In this document: piece after piece, positions 1 through 7,303 of the stretch
Layout of the letters: each line of letters starts with the position of its first letter
How positions within the stretch are numbered: the first letter of the stretch is position 1
Source of the DNA: an uncultured cyanobacterium
GTDB taxonomy: Bacteria; Cyanobacteriota; Cyanobacteriia; PCC-6307; Cyanobiaceae
Length of the DNA: 64,000 bases
Assembly: GCA_903917565.1 (NCBI GenBank)
Contig: CAIXBB010000007.1
Coordinates: 62,001 to 126,000 of the forward strand
Direction of reading: 5' to 3'
The notes under the pieces: generated by a model
What the model saw: only the letters and a program-made list of their open reading frames with translations
Told to the model about the DNA's origin: nothing
Database searches by the model: none
Made by a program: the position numbers and the translations under genes

Positions 1-741
1 CCATGGCGTCAAAGCACGATCATCGTTATAGAAATAGATTCCCCCCTTCCCATTCTCAGACCAGCCATCGAATCTCCAGAGGTCAAGGTCACTGGGGCCG
101 AAATGATTAAAAACAACATCCAGAATCACGGCAATGCCCACTTGATGGGCGCGCTTGATGAATCGCTTGAAGCCCAAGGAGCCGCCATAGTCTGTATCGA
201 CGGCAAAGATATGGGATGGGTTGTAGCCCCAGGAGCGCTGGCCGGCAAATTGACCAACAGGCATGATCTGAATGGCATTGATGCCAAGCCGCTTCAGGTG
301 CTGCAGTCGAGCCGTGATGGAGTTGAATTGTCCAGGCAGATTGAGATCATCATCATTGAACGTGCCGACGTGCAATTCGTAAATGACAAGCTCATTCCAG
401 CTCATCATGGAGAAGTCATCATCGTCCCAGCAGAAGTCAGGATCATGAATAATGGCATTACCGACCGAGTTAGTCACCTCACGGGCATAGGGATCAATGC
501 GCTTGAACACTCCCCACGGCGTGCAGAGCAGGTATTTGTATTGGTCGCCGATCCTGGCGCTTTCCACGTTGATCGACCAGAAACCGCGCTGCTCTGGATG
601 CATCGGATGGGCGGCAGCCTCCCAGTTGTTGAAGGAACCGATGACGGAGACCTGTATGGCATGGGGCGCCCAGACACGGAACACCACCCCATCAGCAGAG
701 GGGATCGATCCCATACCTGCATGGATCAGCGGCTTGTCCAT
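1..741 (-). CDS. GH13 alpha-glucan branching-type enzyme, N-terminal part
   Basis: This is the first 247 codons of a GH13 family enzyme of the 1,4-alpha-glucan branching type; the rest lies beyond the left edge. Residues about 10-95 look like a CBM48 early-set domain (VFRVWAPHA, GSFNNW). The catalytic barrel begins near YELHVGTF (121-128), followed by WGYNP (171-175) and conserved region I, DVVFNH (208-213). The catalytic Asp and Glu regions are not in the window. The start is fixed by an in-frame TGA two codons upstream of the ATG. Such enzymes act on glycogen or malto-oligosaccharides in the cytosol. Because region I continues GPSDLDLW, as in a cyanobacterial amylase/branching subgroup rather than classical GlgB, the exact specificity is open. 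By eye its GC content is well below that of the neighbours, so it may have been acquired. Confidence 0.85.
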   Translation of the reverse strand, partial: MDKPLIHAGMGSIPSADGVVFRVWAPHAIQVSVIGSFNNWEAAAHPMHPEQRGFWSINVESARIGDQYKYLLCTPWGVFKRIDPYAREVTNSVGNAIIHDPDFCWDDDDFSMMSWNELVIYELHVGTFNDDDLNLPGQFNSITARLQHLKRLGINAIQIMPVGQFAGQRSWGYNPSHIFAVDTDYGGSLGFKRFIKRAHQVGIAVILDVVFNHFGPSDLDLWRFDGWSENGKGGIYFYNDDRALTPW

Positions 742-1136
742 GGATCAACCCTGCTGAAACCACTCTTTCACAAGGATTCCCTGTGAGAGCATCCATTCAG
801 AAACCTTGAGCATCACGCCAAGGACGGATGCAGAGACGCTGCCAAGGCGCTGCAGGCTGATGCAGAAGGCCTCTGCAGCGCCATTCATCGTCACTGGCCT
901 GGGTGCCCTTGCCACCACTCGGCTGGCGTTCTGCTGAGCGCTTCAAGGGGACGATTGCATCCCGATTCCACACGCATGACGCTCTACCTTGACTAGGCTT
1001 TAAGGGCAGCCTCAGAGCGGGTGCGAACGCTGTGAGTTCATTCGGATTCACCCATGATCTCGTTGCCCCTCATTGCCAGCATCAAGTTGGCACACATGTT
1101 CTGAGCCATGCTGATTCTCCATCGCTAACAGGAACC
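742..1136. other. Intergenic region between divergent genes
   Basis: About 395 bases with no convincing gene. It must contain the promoters for the leftward GH13 gene and the rightward csbD-like gene. A TTGACT hexamer at about 989-994 is the only promoter-like word I noticed, and no matching -10 was found at a standard distance. Nothing else is recognisable. Confidence 0.4.
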
Positions 1137-1355
1137 ATGTCAAACAAAGCTGACGCCTTAGCCAAAGACGCCGAAGGCAAACTTGAAGCTGCCCTGGGTG
1201 AACTGAGTGGTGACACTGGCCACCAGATCAAGGGCAAGGCCAAACAGGTCCAGGCCTCTGCCATGAACGCTGCAGAAGATCTGAAGGATGGCGCCAGAGC
1301 TGTGGCCCAAAAGGTCAGTGATGCTGCCGCGAAACTGGCCGACGGTCAGGGCTGA
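1137..1355 (+). CDS. CsbD-family stress-response protein
   Basis: A 72-residue, highly hydrophilic, Ala/Lys/Asp-rich helical protein with the CsbD-like pattern KAEGKLEAALGELSGD...GKAKQ. CsbD proteins are small general-stress proteins of unknown biochemical role, in cyanobacteria often salt- or light-induced. The in-frame region upstream is open further, but the ATG at 1137 gives the standard family length and the canonical MSNKADALAKDAEGK start, so the extension is rejected. It has its own upstream region and is not in an operon with its neighbours. Confidence 0.8.
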   Translation: MSNKADALAKDAEGKLEAALGELSGDTGHQIKGKAKQVQASAMNAAEDLKDGARAVAQKVSDAAAKLADGQG

Positions 1356-1545
1356 CAGGGCCGGGCCGAACGGAGACTCGCCGCAGATTCTCTCCAACGG
1401 ACATCCCCTGACAAGGACATTCAGGTGGCTGTGCAGGGCATCTGCGGCGCTGTCATGACCCTGCAACACCCATAGAGGCCGTGACACCCAAGGATCCCTT
1501 CTTCATAGCTGATACGAGCAAATCCTTTGCGCAGGCGAGCGCTGA

Positions 1546-1908
1546 TTGCAGGCCGCCATTGTGGCCCAGGACTTCGTCGTGATGGCGGTCCATGACGTCG
1601 GCCAAGCCGCAGATAGGCTCAACTCTTCAGCCGAGTGGAGACCATCCGGTGAGGCTTCTGCCCGAGGCCCCCTGCGCCCCAGCAGTTTCTCCACTGCCTT
1701 GATCAATACGATCGACGAACTGACGGTGGCAGCCCCGGTCCTGGCCCAGGAACACGGCGGCACGAACCAGGCCCAGATCGATGGGATGCGGATGGTGGAC
1801 GACGCGCGCACGCGGGAGAACCGGCTGGCGTCGTTCCTCGAGGGCATGCTTGAACACCACGGTGGGGCGCTGATGGCCTGTTCGCCCTGTGATCAGGACG
1901 TCTGCTGA
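1546..1908 (+). CDS. Doubtful hypothetical protein
   Basis: A 120-residue open frame in the 1356-2017 interval, which otherwise has no recognisable gene. The second half (IDELTVAAPVLAQEHGG..., RMVDDARTRENRLASFLEGMLEHHGGALM) has a plausible amphipathic composition, and the protein ends CSPCDQDVC, but I recognise no family. Overlapping frames on the opposite strand (1503-1847, 1627-1860) are Ser/Arg- or His-rich and look like shadows. It may equally be non-coding; the whole 660-base interval should be treated as unassigned. Confidence 0.2.
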   Translation: MQAAIVAQDFVVMAVHDVGQAADRLNSSAEWRPSGEASARGPLRPSSFSTALINTIDELTVAAPVLAQEHGGTNQAQIDGMRMVDDARTRENRLASFLEGMLEHHGGALMACSPCDQDVC

Positions 1909-2017
1909 CGTCGTGCCATCGGCTACGCCGCCCTGTCACCAATGAACCGACGGCGAGCCGCTGCCATGACTCACTGGAAACAACCCCTCCAGCCGCAGAA
2001 GCCGCGCCGATCGCGCC

Positions 2018-3004
2018 ATGGCGCCGAAACCCTTGAGCGATCGTGAGTATCCAAGTCTCTGGAGCCGTCGCCAGCTTCTGGGACTGGCCGGCGCGGGGCT
2101 GGGCGTCGGAGCCTTGGCCGGTCCGCTGGGTGGCGCCCTGGCCAGCGGCCGCTCAGGCACCGACGTCGACGGCATGCCCCTGCCCTTCGACCCCACCGCA
2201 GGCCTGCGATCTTTCAACCACGGCACCGTGATCCGGGAGAACGGCGTCCCCATCCGGGTGTTCGAGGTGCAGGCCCGCAGCCTCACCGTGCCCCTGCGGC
2301 GCGCCACCCGCTTCAAGGCCTGGACCCTGGATGGCTCGATTCCAGGGCCGAACCTGCGGGCCCGAGCGGGGGAACGGATCCGGGTGATCTTCCACAACGA
2401 GGACAGCACCTCCCACAGCCTCCATTTCCATGGGATTCACCCAGCCGCGATGGATGGGATCCAGCCGGTGCTGTTCAACAAGACGAAGATCTACGACTTC
2501 GAAGCGGGAGCCGCCGGCCTGTATCCCTACCACTGCCATGTGGCTCCGGTGACACGCCATGTGGGCAAGGGCCTGTTCGGCCTGCTGATCGTGGATCCGC
2601 TCCAGCCGCGAGCCGCCGCCGATGAGCTGGTGCTGGTGATGGGCGGCTACGACCTGCATGGCGCGGGCCACAACGATCTCTACGCCTTCAACGGCATCCC
2701 CCACCACTTCATGGAGCACCCGATCGCGATCCGCCAGAACCAGTTGGTACGGCTCTATCTGCTCAACATGGTGGAGCTCGAGGCCCCGCTCACCTTCCAC
2801 ATCCACGCCAACAGTTTCGAGATCCTGCGTCAGGGCCCCGCCGGAGAGTTCCGCGAACGCGGTGACGTGGTCACCCTGGGGGTGGCGGAACGCCACATCC
2901 TCGAGTTCCGCTATCCGTTCCCGGGGCGCTACATGTTCCACCCCCACCAGGACCAGATCGCCGAAAAAGGATGCATGGGTCTGTTCGATGTGCTGGCGGT
3001 CTGA
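2018..3004 (+). CDS. Two-domain multicopper oxidase, Tat-exported
   Basis: A 328-residue cupredoxin-fold oxidase. A twin-arginine signal is visible (WSRRQLLGLAG, Arg17-Arg18), so it should be exported folded to the periplasm. Copper ligands are HFHGIH (136-141), the HCH triplet at 172-174 with His181 (type 1/type 3 cluster in the first domain), HIH at 261-263 and HPH at 308-310. At this length it is a two-domain enzyme, shorter than three-domain laccases, so it would have to be a trimer like other two-domain oxidases and nitrite reductases. The usual Met axial ligand after His181 is not obvious. Its neighbours are an exported His-rich protein and a porin, which suggests a role in oxidation of iron, copper or manganese rather than nitrite reduction; that is an inference. 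Confidence 0.85.
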   Translation: MAPKPLSDREYPSLWSRRQLLGLAGAGLGVGALAGPLGGALASGRSGTDVDGMPLPFDPTAGLRSFNHGTVIRENGVPIRVFEVQARSLTVPLRRATRFKAWTLDGSIPGPNLRARAGERIRVIFHNEDSTSHSLHFHGIHPAAMDGIQPVLFNKTKIYDFEAGAAGLYPYHCHVAPVTRHVGKGLFGLLIVDPLQPRAAADELVLVMGGYDLHGAGHNDLYAFNGIPHHFMEHPIAIRQNQLVRLYLLNMVELEAPLTFHIHANSFEILRQGPAGEFRERGDVVTLGVAERHILEFRYPFPGRYMFHPHQDQIAEKGCMGLFDVLAV

Positions 3005-3108
3005 GCGAGCATCAACCGCGCCTGTGCCATTGGTGACGTGGGGCTGTCGTACCTGGGCGGCGCAGGGCGGCAATCCCAAGCAGGATCAGCGGATTCCGCC
3101 GTGCCCTG

Positions 3109-3954
3109 ATGCCCAGATCCCTGCGCAGCATCGAGCTGTTTCTCGCCCTGGGGGCGGCCACCTCCACGCTCTGCGCCCTGCCGGCTGGGGCCGCCACGGC
3201 ACCCACCGGCACCCGCCTGGCCGCCACAACCCAGCTGGTGGCCCAGCACGGAGGCCATGGGGGTCACACCCCCGCCCCCGCCGCATCGGAGGGCGGGGAA
3301 GGGGGAGAGGGCGGCGAAGGCGCCCAGCAGATCGCCTCCTCCGACACCGCCTATCTCGCCGTGCTCGGCCAGATGCGGGGACACCTGATCGTGGCGAAGG
3401 AACTGATGCAGCAGGGCAACGTCGCCCAGGCGGAGAAACACATCGGCCATCCCGTTGAGGAGCTGTACGGGTCCGTGGAACCGGAACTGGAGCGGCGCCG
3501 GGTGAAACCGTTCAAGGAGAGCCTCACGGCGCTGCTGGAACTGATCCAGGCCGCACCGGGGTCGCCCGAAACACGGAAGGCCTACCAATCGGCCATCGCG
3601 GCCATCGACGCGGCGATGCTCGGGGTACCGGAGAACGTGCGCCGTGATCCCAATACCACCGCGGCGGTGGTGCGAGAGATCGTCAAGGTGGCCGCCAGTG
3701 AGTACGACGCCTCGATCGCCGACGGAGCCATCGTGGAAACGATCGAATACCAGGATTCCCGAGGTTTCGTGCTCTACGCCGAGGTGCTGCTGAAGGCCTC
3801 CCTCGGCCCCGGGGCCAGGGCTGATGCCATGGCGCTTCTGGTCCCGATCCAGCAGCGTCTGGCCGTCCTGGCCAAGGCCTGGCCCGGCGTGAAGCCTCCG
3901 GCCAGGCCTGTGATTGGAGCAAAAACGGTTACCATTCTCGCCAGCCAGCTGTGA
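3109..3954 (+). CDS. Exported His-rich protein between oxidase and porin
   Basis: A 281-residue protein with a signal peptide (hydrophobic 9-29, AGAA cleavage-like site), then a short His/Gly stretch (QHGGHGGHT, 47-54) and a Gly-Glu repeat (61-71). A long helical domain follows from about residue 78 to the end, with charged/His positions such as MRGHLIVAKELMQQG and EKHIGHPVEELY. It is not a family I can name with certainty. The His-rich linker suggests metal binding in the periplasm, and the helical domain recalls periplasmic imelysin/EfeO-like proteins only in general style. Its stop codon overlaps the start of the porin by 4 bases (GTGA), so the two are co-translated; the multicopper oxidase ends 104 bases upstream. 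Confidence 0.7.
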   Translation: MPRSLRSIELFLALGAATSTLCALPAGAATAPTGTRLAATTQLVAQHGGHGGHTPAPAASEGGEGGEGGEGAQQIASSDTAYLAVLGQMRGHLIVAKELMQQGNVAQAEKHIGHPVEELYGSVEPELERRRVKPFKESLTALLELIQAAPGSPETRKAYQSAIAAIDAAMLGVPENVRRDPNTTAAVVREIVKVAASEYDASIADGAIVETIEYQDSRGFVLYAEVLLKASLGPGARADAMALLVPIQQRLAVLAKAWPGVKPPARPVIGAKTVTILASQL

Positions 3955-5546
3955 TGCGATCCGCCATGCGTCGCCCAGCGCGACCCTTCCTGATGCTCGC
4001 CGCACTGATTCCCGGAGCCGCGTCGGCCGCCGAGCTCGATCTCGACGCCATCAACCTCTACGCCAGGTCCGCGGCGGGGGGGAGCCAGGAGCAGGTCACC
4101 ACCATCAACCAGTTTTCCGACGTCAAGCCCACCGACTGGGCCTACCAGGCGCTTTCGAACCTGATCGAGCGCTACGGCTGCGTCGCCGGCTACCCGAACG
4201 GCACCTTCAAGGGCGGCCAGGCCATGACCCGCTATGAAGCGGCTGCACTGCTGAACGCCTGCCTCGACCGGATCACCGAGGTGACCGACGAGCTCAAGCG
4301 CCTGATGGCCGAGTTCGAGAAGGAACTCGCCGTGCTGCGCGGCCGGGTGGATGGCCTGGAGGCCAAGGTGGGTGAGCTGGAGGCCACCCGCTTCTCCACC
4401 ACCACCAAACTCTCAGGCCAGGCCACCTTCGTGATCGGGGCCAATGCCTTTTCCGGCAGCGACACCTCGGCCGTCGACGCCGCCCGGGCCGCCGTGGGGG
4501 CCACCACCTTCAACTACGACCTCCAGCTGAGCTTCGACACCAGTTTCACCGGCAAGGACCTGCTGCGCGCGGTGTTGAGGGCCGGCAACTTCGCCGATTC
4601 CGCCTTCGGTGGCGCCGGTCCCACCGGCTCCCTCTCCACCCTTGAGGCAGCGTTCCAGGAGGACTGTGGCCCCACGGCGGATTGCGGCAACGTGGTGGGG
4701 ATCGACAAGCTCTTCTACCAGTTCCCCATCGGCAGCGGGTTCACCGCCACCTTCGGCGGCCGGGTGGGCCAGGAGGACATGCTCGCCCTCTGGCCGAGCG
4801 CCTATCCCTCCGACACGATCCTCAACCAGTTCACCCTCAATGGCGCCCCGGCGGCGTACAACAAGAACCTCGGGCCCGGTGCCGGCCTGTGGTGGCAGCA
4901 GGGGGGGCTGAGCGTCAGCGCCAGCTACGTGGCCGCCAACGGCGATGGTGGTGATCCCAACTTCGGCGGCATCGGCACCAAGGCCTCAGCGGGCACCGGC
5001 ACGGTCCAGATCGGCTACGCCAAGCACCATTGGGGCCTGGCGGCGATCTACTCCCGCATCCAGTCGGGCGTGGAGGTGCACGGCACCACCCCCTTCACCG
5101 GCTTCACCTACGAGGCCAACCCCAACAGCCGCACCGATGCCTTTGGCCTCAGCGGCTACTGGCAACCGGCCCGCTCCGGCTGGATCCCATCCATCAGCGC
5201 CGGCTGGGGCCTCAACGGCACCAGCTACGACACCCCCCAGGCCCCTGGAGCGTTGCGGACCAGCCAGTCCTGGATGGTGGGCCTGCAGTGGGACGACGCC
5301 TTCATCAAGGGCAACGCCCTCGGCATGGCGGTGGGTCAGCCCGTTTTCGCCACCGCTCTGGCGAATGGTCAGAGCCCCCAGGACAGCAATGTCGCCTGGG
5401 AGTGTTGGTACAAGCTGCAGGTCACCGACAGCATCAGCGTCACCCCCGCCCTCTTCTATCTGGGCCGGCCCCTCGGCCAGGACACCACCCCCGGCACCAC
5501 GTTCCGCCAGCTGGGCGGATTGGTGAAGATCACGTTCCGCTTCTGA
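3951..5546 (+). CDS. Iron uptake porin (SLH domain plus OprB barrel)
   Basis: A 531-residue outer-membrane porin of the cyanobacterial Som/SLH-OprB family. Residues 1-26 are a signal peptide. An SLH domain (about 51-113; FSDVKPTDWAYQAL, RYGCVAGYPNGTFKGGQAMTRYEAA) anchors the protein to peptidoglycan, a short coiled coil follows (about 115-146; LRGRVDGLEAKVGELEAT), and the remainder is a beta-barrel ending in the Phe-terminated strand VKITFRF. Family members pass small ions, including iron. The start is GTG at 3951 (ATG at 3954 is equally possible) and overlaps the preceding stop codon, so expression is coupled to the His-rich protein. Confidence 0.9.
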   Translation: MMRSAMRRPARPFLMLAALIPGAASAAELDLDAINLYARSAAGGSQEQVTTINQFSDVKPTDWAYQALSNLIERYGCVAGYPNGTFKGGQAMTRYEAAALLNACLDRITEVTDELKRLMAEFEKELAVLRGRVDGLEAKVGELEATRFSTTTKLSGQATFVIGANAFSGSDTSAVDAARAAVGATTFNYDLQLSFDTSFTGKDLLRAVLRAGNFADSAFGGAGPTGSLSTLEAAFQEDCGPTADCGNVVGIDKLFYQFPIGSGFTATFGGRVGQEDMLALWPSAYPSDTILNQFTLNGAPAAYNKNLGPGAGLWWQQGGLSVSASYVAANGDGGDPNFGGIGTKASAGTGTVQIGYAKHHWGLAAIYSRIQSGVEVHGTTPFTGFTYEANPNSRTDAFGLSGYWQPARSGWIPSISAGWGLNGTSYDTPQAPGALRTSQSWMVGLQWDDAFIKGNALGMAVGQPVFATALANGQSPQDSNVAWECWYKLQVTDSISVTPALFYLGRPLGQDTTPGTTFRQLGGLVKITFRF

Positions 5547-5593
5547 CGGCCCCCGGGAACCGATGATGAGGAAACCTGGATGGCCCGGCCACC

Positions 5594-6283
5594 ATGGATC
5601 TCACGCCGTTCCTGCCGAACCTGGAAGGGAACACCTTCGAAGCGGTGCTGCTGTCGGTGGCGGTGAAGGGAAAGGTGGCCATCGCCATGAAGGGCCGCTT
5701 CCTGTTGCGAGCCCTCTGCGAGAGCGTCAGCGACCGCAGTTTGATCGGTTGCGCGATCACCGAAGAAGAGGGCTGCCTCGAGTACCTCAGGGGCGAACCC
5801 TACGAATGGCTGCTCTGCACCGATCACCTGGAGAGCGGTAACGGCTTCGAACTCACGCGCAAGGCCAAGGCGCTGTACCCCGACCTCAAGGTGGTGATGC
5901 TGGCGCTCGGGGATGTGATCCCGGCCGAATACGAACACGCCCCCTGGCTGGAGGCCGTGGTGGCCGAAGCCGACATCGTCGAAGATCAGCGCCCCCTGCA
6001 GGCCGCCGTGATCGCCGTGATGGGGCACCATTCCTACCGCAGCCCCTCGCTGCGCTCCGGCAAGCTCCCCTACCTGAGCTGTCCACGGCTCACCCCGAGG
6101 GAATACGAGGTGCTGGACCTGCTGGCCAGTGGCCTCAGTGACCGGGAGATCGCCCGCAAGCTGGGGGTGAGCGACGCCACGGCCCGCACCTACACCAAGC
6201 GCCTGCTCCAGACCCTCGGCGTCAACAACCGCCTGCAGGCCGTCCTCAAGGGCGTCCGCTGCGGCATGGTGCAGCTGGGCTGA
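5594..6283 (+). CDS. LuxR/NarL-type response regulator
   Basis: A 229-residue regulator. The N-terminal two thirds are receiver-like, with Asp77 in LLCTDHLESGNG at the phospho-acceptor position, but the first acidic patch is weak and no lysine is found where the conserved Lys normally sits (VVAEADIVED). The C-terminus (about 160-225) is a clear LuxR-type helix-turn-helix: LTPREYEVLDLLASGLSDREIARKL. It would bind DNA as a dimer. No histidine kinase is adjacent. It lies 47 bases after the porin in the same direction, so a regulatory link with the metal genes is possible but unproven. Confidence 0.8.
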   Translation: MDLTPFLPNLEGNTFEAVLLSVAVKGKVAIAMKGRFLLRALCESVSDRSLIGCAITEEEGCLEYLRGEPYEWLLCTDHLESGNGFELTRKAKALYPDLKVVMLALGDVIPAEYEHAPWLEAVVAEADIVEDQRPLQAAVIAVMGHHSYRSPSLRSGKLPYLSCPRLTPREYEVLDLLASGLSDREIARKLGVSDATARTYTKRLLQTLGVNNRLQAVLKGVRCGMVQLG

Positions 6284-6330
6284 GTCACCAGCACCGGCGC
6301 GCTGCCCAAGTGGCGGTTCGGGAAAAGGGA

Positions 6331-6402
6331 TGGGTCGCCTGAGATTCGAACTCAGGACCAGTCGGTTAAAAGCCGAATGCTCTACCGCTGAGCTAGCGAC
6401 CC
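6331..6402 (-). tRNA. tRNA-Lys (anticodon TTT)
   Basis: Reading the minus strand, the acceptor arm GGGTCGC pairs with GCGACCC followed by discriminator A. The D arm contains AGCTCAGCGGTAGAGC, the anticodon loop is CTTTTAA and the T arm is CTGAGTTCGAATCTCAG. The cloverleaf is complete at 72 bases without an encoded CCA. Confidence 0.95.
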
Positions 6403-6529
6403 GATGCAGGTGCCCTGAACAGGGACCGATCGAACGTATCACAGGGGCATCGGGCCGATGGAGGACGCCCCTGCGCTGCCGCAACGCTTGAGGAGGACCC
6501 CCTGGCGAAGGGGGCAAAGGTGGAGAAAG

Positions 6530-6601
6530 TGGGCCGCCTCGGATTCGAACCGAGGACCGATCGGTTAAGAGCCGACTGCTCTACCGCTGAGCTAGCGACC
6601 C
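6530..6601 (-). tRNA. tRNA-Lys (anticodon CTT)
   Basis: Minus-strand cloverleaf of 72 bases. The first 25 bases are identical to those of the tRNA-Lys(TTT) 127 bases downstream. The anticodon loop is CTCTTAA, giving CTT, and the T arm is CTCGGTTCGAATCCGAG. The acceptor arm pairs GGGTCGC with GCGGCCC, including one G-T wobble. It reads AAG codons, which are abundant in this high-GC genome. Confidence 0.92.
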
Positions 6602-6622
6602 GCTTTGGGAAACTATCATCTG

Positions 6623-7150
6623 ATGCCACGCGCCATGACCAGCCCTGAGGCCTGGCCCACCCGCTGGGACGCCCCCCGCGTCGACGCCGCCGCCTGGGTG
6701 GCCCCAACGGCTGTGGTGATCGGCGATGTGCGGCTGGCGGCCGGGGCCAGCCTCTGGCCCACCGCCGTGGCCCGGGGAGATGTCTGCGCGATCCGTGTGG
6801 GGGAGGGCAGCAACGTCCAGGACGGCGCCGTGCTGCACGGCGATCCCGGCCAGCCCGTGGCCATCGGCGCTGATGTGACCATCGGCCACCGGGCCGTGAT
6901 CCATGGCGCCACCCTGGAGGACGGCTGCCTGATCGGCATCGGCGCCATCGTGCTCAATGGCGTCACCGTGGGGGCCGGGGCCCTGGTGGCGGCCGGCTCG
7001 GTGGTCACCCGTGACGTCCCCGCCGGCGCGGTGGTGATGGGGGCCCCTGCCCAGGTGAAGCGCCAGCTCGATCCCAACGCGATTGAGGCCCAGCGGCAGC
7101 ACGCCCGCCGGTACCGGGACCTGGCGGAGGTTCACGCTGGACTCCGTTAG
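6623..7150 (+). CDS. Gamma carbonic anhydrase-like hexapeptide protein
   Basis: A 175-residue left-handed beta-helix protein with hexapeptide repeats running from about residue 20 to 145 ([49 protein letters not shown]). The zinc-binding His pattern of gamma carbonic anhydrases is present (LHGD plus GHRAVIHG). In cyanobacteria such stand-alone proteins are related to the CcmM N-domain, but many are inactive or of unknown substrate. Starts at 6605 (TTG), 6623 (ATG) and 6635 (ATG) are in frame. The first is too close to the divergent tRNA gene, and I chose 6623. Confidence 0.85.
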   Translation: MPRAMTSPEAWPTRWDAPRVDAAAWVAPTAVVIGDVRLAAGASLWPTAVARGDVCAIRVGEGSNVQDGAVLHGDPGQPVAIGADVTIGHRAVIHGATLEDGCLIGIGAIVLNGVTVGAGALVAAGSVVTRDVPAGAVVMGAPAQVKRQLDPNAIEAQRQHARRYRDLAEVHAGLR

Positions 7151-7180
7151 GATCCCAAAATCGTTTTTCACTCCCCCGCC

Positions 7181-7303
7181 ATGGACCTCCGGCTGCTGCT
7201 CGTCGCTGCTCCGATCCTCCTGGCCGTGGGTTGGGCGGGCTTCAACATCGGCCGCGCCGCCGTGGGTCAGTTGCAACTGATGCTCAAGCGCGCACGCGCC
7301 TGA
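7181..7303 (+). CDS. psbY: Photosystem II protein Y
   Basis: A 40-residue single-span membrane protein, [18 protein letters not shown] followed by [14 protein letters not shown] and a basic tail. The pattern of a single helix, then W..NIG.AA..QL, is that of PsbY, a peripheral low-molecular-mass subunit of photosystem II near cytochrome b559 in the thylakoid membrane. Length matches the family (about 39-42). The stop codon TGA shares its last base with the ATG of trmFO. Confidence 0.9.
   Translation: MDLRLLLVAAPILLAVGWAGFNIGRAAVGQLQLMLKRARA

Noticed and set aside
1503-1860. Minus-strand frames opposite the doubtful hypothetical gene
   Set aside because: Ser/Arg- and His-rich composition, no start context, no recognisable domain.
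2018-3004. Copper nitrite reductase (NirK) reading of the two-domain oxidase
   Set aside because: HCH and HxH pairs in both domains indicate the trinuclear site of multicopper oxidases; no denitrification genes nearby.
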